Of a DNA stretch of 64,000 nt, positions 28,478-36,891 are shown piece by piece (the stretch's first letter is position 1; every line of letters starts with the position of its first letter). Position numbers and translations under genes: made by a program. The notes below the pieces were generated by a model, which saw nothing but the letters and a program-made list of their open reading frames with translations, was not told where the DNA came from and did no database searches. This DNA is from Stenomitos rutilans HA7619-LM2 (GTDB taxonomy: Bacteria > Cyanobacteriota > Cyanobacteriia > Leptolyngbyales > Leptolyngbyaceae): the NCBI GenBank assembly GCA_019358945.1, contig JAHHIE010000011.1, positions 60,173 through 124,172 on the forward strand, read 5' to 3'.

Positions 28478-29671
28478 ATGAGTCCCCAGCCTGATCGCTC
28501 CTCCCAACCCTCTAAGTCCCCTTTGCCCGAAGAAATGATTCCCGTGCCAGAGCAGTCCGCTGCTTCTGAATCAACTCCAATAGAGGCATCCACGGTGAAA
28601 GAACCCCCGACTGAAGTGTCATCGGATGCTACCGCTGAAGGCACTCCTCCAGCCAGCACAACGCCATTGGTGCCCAAACGACCGTTAATGCGTCCTGTCA
28701 ATCGTCCTCAACCGCCGCCTGTAGCAGAATCGGCTACGGTGCCCGTAGCGACAGCGCCACCAGCGATTGCTAAAGCGCCCACAGCAATGGGTTCTCAGCC
28801 GCCCGATGCTATCGTGAACGCAGACACACCTGCGGATACCTCTGAAGCAGCGGCCCAGGCTCTCATTCGACAGCAACCCATTCCACCACCGAGTGAGCCA
28901 AAGCAATATCGCGCGATCGGGCTTGTTCGTGGGCGGTATACGCCCTCTGAAGAGCAATTTACGCGGGGTGCCATGCTGACGAGTGATGGCACTGAAGTGG
29001 AGGCTGTCTTACTAGGACGTGTGATGAGCCTGGTGCGGAACCATCTCGATCTGGAGCAAGAACATTTGTGGGTTGTCTATCCCCGCACGCGTGAAATGCG
29101 GCAGGATTTACACGTTCAGATTGTGGGTGTTTGGGAACCAGAAAAACTGAATAAAGCCGAAGAAGCCTCTGAGACAGATACGACATCAGATGCTCCACCT
29201 GAGCCGCCGCCTCCAGTAGAAATCTCCTCTAGCCAGCCACCGGATGATACTGGTCTGGATGAAAGCTACTTCTCCATTCGTGGTGAAGTGGTCTTTTACT
29301 CTGCCGAAGAGCAGCAGATCGTGATCAAAATCCAGCAAGCACCCCGCAAAACGGCTGACCGTGAGAAGGCGTTTAAACTCCGTTTAGATGGTGTCCTGAG
29401 CAGTCCAAAGGCGTTGGGCTACTTTTGGGATCTTCAAGTGGAGCGACGGAGCGCGGCTCTGGTGGTGACGAGCGGCACCCCAATCGGTCTTGTGCCGCCC
29501 AAGAAAAAGACCGCCAGTGCAGGCTTCAAGCGCGGGGGCGATCGACGCCCTCCTCAACGCAAAGCCCGTCCTGTGGTTGGTGCTAGAGGTGCTGCTGCAC
29601 CCGTAGGTAGTCCACGTCGCGAACCATTGCCAAAACCCGTGAAGCGGACTGAGCAAACAAGCGAAGGTTAA
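28478..29671 (+). CDS. Conserved cyanobacterial protein with Pro-rich N terminus
   Basis: A 397-residue protein. Residues ~1-140 are disordered and rich in Pro, Ser, Thr and Ala. A folded middle follows, starting AIGLVRGRYTPSEEQFTRG and including GTEVEAVLLGRVMSLVRNHL and HLWVVYPRTR. A second acidic/Pro-rich linker leads to a beta-rich segment (YFSIRGEVVFYSAEEQQIVI) and a strongly basic Gly/Arg-rich tail. The tail suggests nucleic-acid contact. I recall the core as conserved in cyanobacteria without an assigned role. ATG 28478 is preferred to the 11-codon extension at 28445. Confidence 0.75.
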   Translation: MSPQPDRSSQPSKSPLPEEMIPVPEQSAASESTPIEASTVKEPPTEVSSDATAEGTPPASTTPLVPKRPLMRPVNRPQPPPVAESATVPVATAPPAIAKAPTAMGSQPPDAIVNADTPADTSEAAAQALIRQQPIPPPSEPKQYRAIGLVRGRYTPSEEQFTRGAMLTSDGTEVEAVLLGRVMSLVRNHLDLEQEHLWVVYPRTREMRQDLHVQIVGVWEPEKLNKAEEASETDTTSDAPPEPPPPVEISSSQPPDDTGLDESYFSIRGEVVFYSAEEQQIVIKIQQAPRKTADREKAFKLRLDGVLSSPKALGYFWDLQVERRSAALVVTSGTPIGLVPPKKKTASAGFKRGGDRRPPQRKARPVVGARGAAAPVGSPRREPLPKPVKRTEQTSEG

Positions 29672-29746
29672 AGCAAACAAACGAAGGTTAGCTTGATCAG
29701 GCGCTAGGCACCCCGTTCTAGTGCCTGCGTTTTATGGATTGCTGAG

Positions 29747-30928
29747 TCAGTCGATCGCAATTTGGGTACCCCAAGCATCCTGCGGTCGGAACGCGCGATC
29801 AGCGGGAATCGGTGCTACAAATTCGGTCAAGGTAAACGTTCCCGCTTCGATCCATTGCTTTAAGGCCACTGCAACCCGACGAGAGAGAAAAAGGCTAGCC
29901 AAAGGAGCGGTCCTCACTGTCTTGCCATCGATCGTAATCCGTCCCAATTTGAGCTGCGAGTAGCTAACCAGTCCGAAGGTGGGGCGTACCCGTCGTGGAA
30001 TCGAAAAATCCACCACAGGCGCAACCAGATCCTGGTCTTGAATCGTACAGCGAGCGACCACTTCCTCGTGCAAGACTGGCAGCGGTATACCCACCCCTAA
30101 CATGAGTGATGGCCCATAGCTTTTGAAGTGACAGCCCCTCACCCAGCGAGCATCCATCTGTTTTGCGTCGCCAATCAGTGCCAATGTTGCAGCCGGACCG
30201 ATCGGCGTGCGATTAGGCAGTCGTCGCTGTAGGGGAAAATGTTGCGTGCCTTCCCAAGACACATACCCAATGCCACCACCCAAAAAAATGCGCGTGCCGA
30301 TCCCCACAAGCTGTAAGTCTGGATCATTCAGTAAGGGCGAGATGGCACCGGGATTTGAATAAACCGCATTGCCTAGTCGGGGTTGTAGGGGACCCAGGTA
30401 GGTGAATAAGGGACGATCGCCCCCATTCACACCAACAATAAAATTCTGATAAAGATTCCGTGGGTTAAAGAGATAAAACTGATTGATAGTGTCGCGGGTG
30501 ATTGTTGTCTCAAACGAGCTACGTGGGTAGCAATCTGTCACCTGTCCAAGTGCACGCAACTGTACAGGTTTACCTGCGATTAGATCCTCAATCACGTAGC
30601 CGCCGCCTCTCTCACGGGTTTCTTCACCCTCGATCGCGTCCCCCACCTGCGTAGCACCCAGATACAAGTCCACTGCCCCAAACCCGGCATATGCGGGTAC
30701 ACCGTCGAGCCAGCATTGACGAATTTTGATTGGCGGATCGGTATGACCCAGGTTAATGATGGCTCCTGAAGACTCCATCGGCTCAAACGTGCCGGTCGTA
30801 ATCACATCAACGGTTTTTGCTGCTTGCGTGACGCCAAGCTCAGCCACCCGCGCCTTCAGTTCTTCTACTGTCCAAACGACGGCTCTCTTCTGGCTAATTT
30901 TGTCGTTAATTTCGGCAATGGTTCGCAT
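29747..30928 (-). CDS. Homocysteine biosynthesis-type protein (HcyBio, DUF39)
   Basis: A 393-residue member of the HcyBio family, named for methanogen proteins that insert sulfide into aspartate semialdehyde to make homocysteine. Visible family features are TVDVITTGTFEPMESSGAIINLGH near the N terminus, YAGFGAVDLYLGA, IFLGGGIGYVSWEGTQH, KQMDARWVRGCHFKSYG with a conserved Cys, and PVVDFSIPRRVRP. No accompanying ferredoxin or CBS subunit gene is seen. It follows a UbiH-like hydroxylase by 42 bp on the same strand, probably as an operon. The cyanobacterial reaction is not established. Confidence 0.82.
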   Translation of the reverse strand: MRTIAEINDKISQKRAVVWTVEELKARVAELGVTQAAKTVDVITTGTFEPMESSGAIINLGHTDPPIKIRQCWLDGVPAYAGFGAVDLYLGATQVGDAIEGEETRERGGGYVIEDLIAGKPVQLRALGQVTDCYPRSSFETTITRDTINQFYLFNPRNLYQNFIVGVNGGDRPLFTYLGPLQPRLGNAVYSNPGAISPLLNDPDLQLVGIGTRIFLGGGIGYVSWEGTQHFPLQRRLPNRTPIGPAATLALIGDAKQMDARWVRGCHFKSYGPSLMLGVGIPLPVLHEEVVARCTIQDQDLVAPVVDFSIPRRVRPTFGLVSYSQLKLGRITIDGKTVRTAPLASLFLSRRVAVALKQWIEAGTFTLTEFVAPIPADRAFRPQDAWGTQIAID

Positions 30929-30970
30929 AGAGTTAGCACTGTCTTGCTGCTACACCCTACACCCTACACC

Positions 30971-32263
30971 TTATTTCTTGATACCTTGCGCTAGCCTAGG
31001 CGCACGTCCACTTAGCCCCGTCATGAGCTTTAGAGCCATCCATCTAGCTGGAGGTAGCGTTCGCAATGTCCACAGCCCTAAACGGCGCAGAATCACCAGC
31101 GGCAGCAAGCTGTTTGAGAAGACTCGATTCAGCGTATCCGTAAAGCCCAAAACGATAACGTTCTCCAAGCGTCGCCAGCGATCGTAGCGCTTCAGCACCC
31201 GCAACGAGCCAATATCATCACCCTGCTGGTGCGCTGCTTGAAGAATTTGCGCTAAAGCGGCGGCATCACGAATACCAAGATTGACACCCTGCCCACCGAC
31301 GGGATGGCAACAGTGAGCGGCATCTCCAATCAACGCTAATCGAGGCAGCACGTAGCGATTGCTCTGCATCAATTGCGTGGGAAAGACAGCGCGATCGCCC
31401 ATCAGTTCCAGGGTACCCATTTGCTCACCATAGCGCTGGGTTAGGGCTGATAGAAAGGCTGTATCATCTAACGCCATGATGGCCTCTACTTCAGCCTTGG
31501 GAGCCGTCCAGACAATGCGGCAAAGATTGTTTGGCAATGGCAAAATCGCAAACGGGCCAGCGGGCTGAAAGCGCTCGTAGGCAATATTATTGTGTGGTTT
31601 TTCGGATTTGATGAACGCGACCACACAGGTTTGCCAATACTGCCAACCGCGAGTACGAATGCCTGCCTGATGGCGTAAGGGCGATCGCGCCCCATCTGCG
31701 GCTACCAGCAACCGTGCTTGTAAATGCTTGACATCCCCCTCCTGAAGCACGTCTAGCGCCACACCTGTCTTTAGCGCACTCGTTTTCACCAGCGCCGCTG
31801 GACATAAGTACGTCACATTGGAACATTCGCACAACCGCTGCCGCAATGCCTCCAATAGCACTCGATGCTCTGCTACATAGCCCAAAACGTCAGTGCCCAA
31901 GTCTTTTGGCACAAACTGTACTGTTGCTGCATCACCTGCATCCGAGAGATGAATCTGGTCGATCGGGTTCACACCGGGGCACATCGTCTCCCAAATGCCA
32001 ATACCCTCAAAAATGTGGCTAGACAGAAGGTTGATATGGTATGCCTGACCTCTCGCCACCGCCTCAGACTGGGGCTTTGCCTCTAGCAGCACCACCTGTA
32101 ACCCAGATTCTTTCAGCGCGCAAGCTAACGTGGCACCGACTAGCCCTCCCCCCACGATCGCTACATCATAATCCGTGCGTTGATTCGCCTCGTTCCAGCG
32201 TTGTACAGCGGGATTCTGGAAGGTGCTTGAGGATGCGATCGTGTCTAACTGCTCCAACGTCAT
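30971..32263 (-). CDS. FAD-dependent hydroxylase, UbiH/Coq6 family
   Basis: A 430-residue flavoprotein monooxygenase of the p-hydroxybenzoate-hydroxylase class. The FAD motifs are YDVAIVGGGLVGATLACALK (GxGxxG), LLVAADGARSPLRHQAGI (DG motif) and LALIGDAAHCCHPVGGQGVN (GD motif). The UbiH family hydroxylates quinone-ring precursors; in cyanobacteria the substrate of such homologues is uncertain (quinone or other isoprenoid). The N terminus carries about 30 extra polar residues before the Rossmann strand. The next gene downstream on this strand is the HcyBio-type protein. Confidence 0.87.
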   Translation of the reverse strand: MTLEQLDTIASSSTFQNPAVQRWNEANQRTDYDVAIVGGGLVGATLACALKESGLQVVLLEAKPQSEAVARGQAYHINLLSSHIFEGIGIWETMCPGVNPIDQIHLSDAGDAATVQFVPKDLGTDVLGYVAEHRVLLEALRQRLCECSNVTYLCPAALVKTSALKTGVALDVLQEGDVKHLQARLLVAADGARSPLRHQAGIRTRGWQYWQTCVVAFIKSEKPHNNIAYERFQPAGPFAILPLPNNLCRIVWTAPKAEVEAIMALDDTAFLSALTQRYGEQMGTLELMGDRAVFPTQLMQSNRYVLPRLALIGDAAHCCHPVGGQGVNLGIRDAAALAQILQAAHQQGDDIGSLRVLKRYDRWRRLENVIVLGFTDTLNRVFSNSLLPLVILRRLGLWTLRTLPPARWMALKLMTGLSGRAPRLAQGIKK

Positions 32264-32372
32264 TTCTAAGCATTCGATAAAGAGCTTAAGGCTTTGTTAC
32301 ATTCTCTATTGTGGCGTGAATCCGCATCGTGAGCAAGTTAGCAGCTTGGGCTATCAGCCTGGCCCACAAACT

Positions 32373-32702
32373 TCATCGTTTCTCTAATTTGGAAACACGA
32401 CTTTCTAAAGTATTTAGACGCTCTTTCGCTTCGATCGCTAACTCTGCTAGCCGATCGATGATTTGAGGATCCGTGGGATCAGCGGGACTGCGGCGCGCTC
32501 GACCAGAGGAGGGCGCTGGTGATAGCCTCGAAGGTGATTGGCGACTCAATTCGGCAATCTGAGCGCGAAGTTGGTTAACTTGCGACCTTAGCTGAAAAAT
32601 GTCTGCTTGAAGATTTGATGCCGACTGAGCGGATGTGCGTCCCTGCAAGATTAGAAACGTTAAGAAGGCAGTGACGAGGATTAACCCTACACGGCGTAAC
32701 AT
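32373..32702 (-). CDS. Small exported coiled-coil protein
   Basis: About 109 residues: a signal peptide or anchor (MLRRVGLILVTAFLTFLIL), then a heptad-rich coiled coil (IFQLRSQVNQLRAQIAELSRQ), a Ser/Pro/Arg linker and a second coiled coil (IDRLAELAIEAKERLNTLES). I choose ATG 32702, which has AGGT at short distance upstream; ATG 32720 adds six residues and would overlap the stop of the small membrane ORF upstream. The pair appears translationally coupled. Function unknown. Confidence 0.65.
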   Translation of the reverse strand: MLRRVGLILVTAFLTFLILQGRTSAQSASNLQADIFQLRSQVNQLRAQIAELSRQSPSRLSPAPSSGRARRSPADPTDPQIIDRLAELAIEAKERLNTLESRVSKLEKR

Positions 32703-32709
32703 AGCTACC

Positions 32710-32874
32710 TCACGTGGCATCGCCCGAAAATAAGCTACGAACAAGTGTCCAAAAGGTCCAAACCAGAACCGAAACAAGCGTAAAAAGCATTAGCGCTGCC
32801 AGCGCAGAGAAAGGAGAGACAATCGCAATTAGCAGTAATACCAACAGTAATAGCGTCCAAAGAGGGCTTTTCAT
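32710..32874 (-). CDS. Small membrane protein (54 residues)
   Basis: An uninterrupted minus-strand frame of 54 codons: MKSPLWTLLLLVLLLIAIVS, a short turn, a second hydrophobic helix around LAALMLFTLVSVLVWTFWTL, and the tail VRSLFSGDAT. Two membrane helices with a basic residue near the N terminus look like a genuine small membrane protein. Its TGA lies 8 bp from the ATG at 32702 of the coiled-coil gene and overlaps the alternative start at 32720, which suggests co-translation. Unrelated frames on the other strand here lack features. Confidence 0.55.
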   Translation of the reverse strand: MKSPLWTLLLLVLLLIAIVSPFSALAALMLFTLVSVLVWTFWTLVRSLFSGDAT

Positions 32875-32966
32875 AATGCCTCACCTGATCAAACGTTCTT
32901 CCAGATCTTAGCAAGCAGCAATTTCCCAGCCCTCTAGCGCCAGTAGGATAGCAGCAGGTGTAAGTC

Positions 32967-33098
32967 TTACTCAGCTTTGCTAGCGCTAGTTACTGATAAG
33001 TGATTGACTAACTTGGGATAAGGCAGTGTTGCAGCCACCAGCCCAACGATCGCAAAGCAAAGCAACGTGGGTAAAAGCTTAGGTTTAGATGGGTTCAT
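32967..33098 (-). CDS. Possible 43-residue single-pass membrane protein
   Basis: Short open frame starting MNPSKPKLLPTLLCFAIVGL, with one hydrophobic helix (LLPTLLCFAIVGLVAATL) preceded by lysines and followed by a polar tail ending SASKAE. Composition and positive-inside pattern fit a small membrane protein. No ribosome-binding site is visible, so this is tentative. It lies 92 bp upstream of the 54-residue membrane protein on the same strand. Confidence 0.35.
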   Translation of the reverse strand: MNPSKPKLLPTLLCFAIVGLVAATLPYPKLVNHLSVTSASKAE

Positions 33099-34072
33099 GA
33101 TCGTTATAGAGAAAACACAAGCGACAACTGAAGAATAAGAGCAGTCGAGCTTTGACTCACCTGAAGCAAGGACATGGTCTACACTTTTAGTAGTGCAGGT
33201 TTAAGATTGAACGCGCTCTCCTAAGAGGATCTACACAGTCACTGAGTAACATTACGTCCTTGAAAACCCGTAAACCTGCAAGGACTTGTGATGGCAGCGT
33301 TACAACTCAACATAGCGACGCGTATGCCGCACTGGTTTCCAGATCTCAAGTACAAAGCTTTCGATAGGCTCTAGACTTCAAGCAGCCTGAGATGGAGGAC
33401 TTGCTTAGGGGGCGGCCTAACGCTCTAATCTCAGTATCTGCTGGTTGACTAAGCAAAAGCACGCAAACATGTGCCAGTTTGTTAAGCGTTCGTAACGTTG
33501 CATCGCAAAAAAACACGATCGCGTCAAAGATCCATCAACGGTACAACTTGTCCGGAGCAATGCAGCTTCTTGCACGCCTGTTCTCTCTTTCTTACGCCTT
33601 AAGGCACTGCGGTGAACATACTAAAGGGCAGATTCGTTGCTTATGTTCATGAAAACCTGCTTTAGCTATACCAAGTCTTCTTAAATAAGCGCGAAATAAT
33701 ACGGCTTAAGCAAGGTTCCAAAATAAGAGAATCAGCCTAACAGTTTTACACCGTTTTATACAATTCCTGCATAGCAAATGGTGCCTCAATGTAATTCAGC
33801 AAAAGTGCTTGCCAGTTTTACTTGTTTTGCTCATTCCCTTAAGCATTGTCTGCTCTTAGTGTAGGAATAAGACTAACTGGCATTGATTTCTCAAGCAAAT
33901 TGATTTCTCAAGCACTAGAGAATCAATGCTACAGCGACTCTATTTAATAGAATTTAATGAAGCATAAGGTAACTAACTAGAAGTGCTTTGAGATCAGTAA
34001 TTAGTAGTAAGCGAACGACTCGTCGCTCACTAAAACACCTATCCTCTTCTCGACTTTATATCAGTAAACCAA
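33099..34072. other. Long intergenic region upstream of the ethylene-receptor-like kinase
   Basis: Nearly 1 kb with no frame that looks coding. One inverted repeat is visible, GTCCTTG (33256-33262) with CAAGGAC (33279-33285), loop 16 bases, without a T run. The composition becomes more AT-rich toward the kinase gene (about 33640-33980). Repeated words (GATTTCTCAAGCA twice, 33885-33915) are local duplications. The size leaves room for an sRNA or a complex promoter, but nothing specific can be called. Confidence 0.5.
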
Positions 34073-35341
34073 ATGGCAGAACTGTTCAATACACTCTTCT
34101 CATCCAACCAATATATCCCTCACGGTCACTGCTACCTTTGGCAAACACCGTTGGTTTGGCTCCATATTGTCAGCGACTTCTTAATCGCGATTGCCTATTT
34201 CTCCATTCCGATCATGCTCATCTACTTCGTGTTGAAGCGGAGTGATGTACCATTTAGCAGAGTTTTTGCTCTCTTTGGGGCATTTATTACTTTATGTGGT
34301 GTGGGTCATTTGCTAGAAATTTGGACACTCTGGCATCCAGATTATTGGCTGACTGGCATTGAAAAAGCAATGACTGCATTGGTTTCTTGTTACACAGCCC
34401 TATCGATGGTAGAACTATTGCCACGCTTCCTGGCGTTGAGGACCCCAGAGCAGTTAGAGGTCATCAATCAAGAGCTAGAGAGGCTGTTGGTTGAACAAAA
34501 AGCCACGACAACCCAGCAGCTTATGCAGAGTGAAAAAATGTCTAGTTTAGGGCAGATGGTGGCTGGAGTGGCACACGAGATTAACAATCCCGTGAATTTT
34601 ATTTATGGCAATCTCAGCCATGCTCAGGACTATTTGAACGATGTTCTTGAGTTGGTTAACACTTATGAGTTGGCGATGACGCAACCATCGATCGCAGTTC
34701 AACGCAAAGCAATGGAAATTGATTTTCCTTTTTTGCGAGAAGACTTGCCGAAGTTGCTTCAATCCATGCAGATCGGCGCTGAACGAGTACGACAAATTGT
34801 CCTGAGCCTGCGAAATTTTTCTCGTCTGGATGAGTCAGATACGCATCCTGTAGAAATTCACGATTGTTTAGATAGCACGCTTCTGATTCTCAATAATCGC
34901 ATTAAACAGGGCATTACCGTAACGCGCAATTATGGGAAACTGCCCACGATCGAGGGCTTTTCGGGGCCACTCTATCAGGTCTTTATGAATATTTTGAGCA
35001 ATGCGATCGATGCCCTGAACGAGCAAAGTCAAAGCACGAAAGCGATTACGATTACCACTGAATGCTTAAATACTGATTATGTCAGCATTCGCTTAGCCGA
35101 TAATGGGACAGGGATTTCCTTGGAGCATCAGGCACAGTTATTTGAGCCTTTTTTCACCACCAAACCGATTGGTGTGGGTACGGGCTTGGGTTTATCGATT
35201 AGCTATCAGATTGTTTGCGAGAAGCATGGCGGGCAGCTAACGTGTTGTTCTACGCCAGGAGAGGGCACTGAGTTTGCAATCATCCTTCCGATCAAGCAGC
35301 AGGCTCTTGTTACCGCTCCGTTGGCAATGGCGATGGCATAG
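34073..35341 (+). CDS. Ethylene-receptor-like sensor histidine kinase
   Basis: A 422-residue membrane kinase. The N terminus (residues ~28-120) is an ethylene-binding domain of three helices. IVSDFLIAIAYFSIPIMLIY matches ETR1 helix 1 and FGAFITLCGVGHLLEIWTL matches helix 2. Residues essential in ETR1 (Asp25, Tyr32, Ile35, Pro36, Ile62, Cys65, His69) are all present at a constant +10 offset (D35, Y42, I45, P46, I72, C75, H79); Cys and His ligate Cu(I). A short coiled linker leads to His168 ([11 protein letters not shown]), N box MNILSNAIDAL, ADNGTGIS and GTGLGLSISYQI. Unlike Synechocystis UirS/SynEtr1 it has no GAF/phytochrome module between sensor and kinase. No response regulator is adjacent. 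Confidence 0.93.
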   Translation: MAELFNTLFSSNQYIPHGHCYLWQTPLVWLHIVSDFLIAIAYFSIPIMLIYFVLKRSDVPFSRVFALFGAFITLCGVGHLLEIWTLWHPDYWLTGIEKAMTALVSCYTALSMVELLPRFLALRTPEQLEVINQELERLLVEQKATTTQQLMQSEKMSSLGQMVAGVAHEINNPVNFIYGNLSHAQDYLNDVLELVNTYELAMTQPSIAVQRKAMEIDFPFLREDLPKLLQSMQIGAERVRQIVLSLRNFSRLDESDTHPVEIHDCLDSTLLILNNRIKQGITVTRNYGKLPTIEGFSGPLYQVFMNILSNAIDALNEQSQSTKAITITTECLNTDYVSIRLADNGTGISLEHQAQLFEPFFTTKPIGVGTGLGLSISYQIVCEKHGGQLTCCSTPGEGTEFAIILPIKQQALVTAPLAMAMA

Positions 35342-35370
35342 CATGATCGGTTGGTAAACGATGGGATTGT

Positions 35371-36534
35371 TTACAGAATAGCGTTTAGCCCTTTGACAAG
35401 CCGCTCAATACCCTCGATCGCGGTTTCTGGCTGGAGGGCACCATAGGCAACGCGTAGATAGCAACCCTTCTCTAACCCAAATGTTGTGCCTGGGATGGCG
35501 GCAACGCCATGCTCTTGAATGAGTTGTTCTACCAGTGACAATGCATCGAGTTGAGTATGAAGGTTTAGCAAGACATAGAAGGCCCCGTTGCTGGGCGGGA
35601 TGGTGCAGCGATCGCCCAGAGCAGAGAGTGCCTGCAAGAGCTGCTGACGCACTGCCGCGATCGCCTCTAATTTCTCGTGACAGTAACGCACGCCAATCTG
35701 TAAAGCACCCACGGCGGCGTATTGAGCAATTACGGTTGGGCAAATCACGTTTGTATCCTGAATCTTCATCACGGCTGCCATGAGATGGGTGGGAATGACC
35801 ATGTAGCCGATGCGCCAACTGGCGAAACCATAGGCTTTGGAGAGTGAATACAGCGAAATCGTATGTTCAGCGCTGTCCAGCATCGACCCTGGTGAAAAGT
35901 GCTGGGCACCGTCATAGGTGAAATATTCATACGCCTCGTCCTGAATGTGATAGACGCCCCGATCGCGGCAGAGGGCATTGATGTGTCGTAGGGCCGCTTC
36001 TGGATAAACGGTTCCGGTTGGGTTATTGGGTGAAATGGTGACGATCGCCCGTGTCCGCTCGGTAATGGCTTGGGCGATCGCATCGGGACGTAACTGGTAC
36101 TGCTTGTCGGTTGCGACCAGAATAGGACGGCACCCGGCGATCGTCACGGCCATCTCATGATTGAAGTAGTAGGGCGTTTGCAGAATAATTTCGTCGTCAG
36201 GTTGGGTAATCGCCAGCACTGCATTCAGAAACCCCATATTGCTTCCAGCGGTGACTACAATACGACGCTGCGGGTCGATCGCTATCCCGTTTTCGGCTTT
36301 CAGCTTGAGGGCAATCTGCTCAAGCAGGGGCGCAATACCCTCAACTGGCTGATATTTGTGCAGTTCTGGTTTTGCTAGAAAGGCGCTGATGTGGGCGATC
36401 GCTTCGGGTGGCGGTGGATAATACACAACTCCCTGCCCCAGCGAAATCGTTCCCGGATGCTGCTGAATCATTGCGGCAACGGTGGGAATGATGGGTGACT
36501 GCACGCTGTTCATGCGGGAGGGGTTAAAGGGCAT
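35371..36534 (-). CDS. Class I/II PLP-dependent aminotransferase
   Basis: A 387-residue fold-type I aminotransferase. Visible are the substrate region ISLGQGVVYYPPPPEA, the PLP-phosphate region TAGSNMGFLNAVLA, the ISPNNPTGTVYP motif, DEAYEYFTYDG with the Asp that pairs with the pyridine nitrogen, and the Schiff-base Lys in SLYSLSKAYGFASWRIGY. An Arg near the C terminus (CYLRVAYG) should bind the substrate carboxylate. Substrate is not predictable; aspartate or aromatic amino acids are common for the group. It converges with the ethylene-type kinase, 29 bp away. Confidence 0.9.
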   Translation of the reverse strand: MPFNPSRMNSVQSPIIPTVAAMIQQHPGTISLGQGVVYYPPPPEAIAHISAFLAKPELHKYQPVEGIAPLLEQIALKLKAENGIAIDPQRRIVVTAGSNMGFLNAVLAITQPDDEIILQTPYYFNHEMAVTIAGCRPILVATDKQYQLRPDAIAQAITERTRAIVTISPNNPTGTVYPEAALRHINALCRDRGVYHIQDEAYEYFTYDGAQHFSPGSMLDSAEHTISLYSLSKAYGFASWRIGYMVIPTHLMAAVMKIQDTNVICPTVIAQYAAVGALQIGVRYCHEKLEAIAAVRQQLLQALSALGDRCTIPPSNGAFYVLLNLHTQLDALSLVEQLIQEHGVAAIPGTTFGLEKGCYLRVAYGALQPETAIEGIERLVKGLNAIL

Positions 36535-36891
36535 ATTCTAAAACTGAGACGGTTGGATAAGGTAGAAGATAGGCAGCAGCGGGCGGCAGAAGCCAGCAAA
36601 ATCTGGTGATTGCCAGCTTCGCTCTCTGGCAAGGCGTGTGTCAAAACTGGGTGTGTGCCAAAACAGAAAGCTGTCGCTCAAGGCAACTTAGCAAAGGTGA
36701 AGCCGGGTATAGTCAATGGCGATTGTTTCACGATCACCTATTTTATCGATCGCTCAGTGCCGATGGCTGCTTGCTGATATTGCTCTTGCGTAATGAACTT
36801 CAAACGTTTTGCATCAGTCTTAAGACCTGTGACCAGATTAAGCTATGCTGCCAGATCACACGATCGTTTGCTGACCTGTTGGTAAAAGCCG
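36535..36891. other. Intergenic region between aminotransferase and TVP38-type gene
   Basis: A 123-codon frame at 36606-36977 overlaps the TVP38 gene in another frame and is Cys-rich without domain features, so it is not called. The gap is between divergent genes and must include both promoters. A GATGATTGCCAGC/GCTCTCTGGC-type partial symmetry near 36610-36630 is too weak to annotate. Confidence 0.4.

Noticed and set aside
33256..33285. Inverted repeat GTCCTTG/CAAGGAC as a possible terminator or sRNA hairpin
   Set aside because: Only 7 bp of stem, 16-base loop and no T run; could arise by chance.
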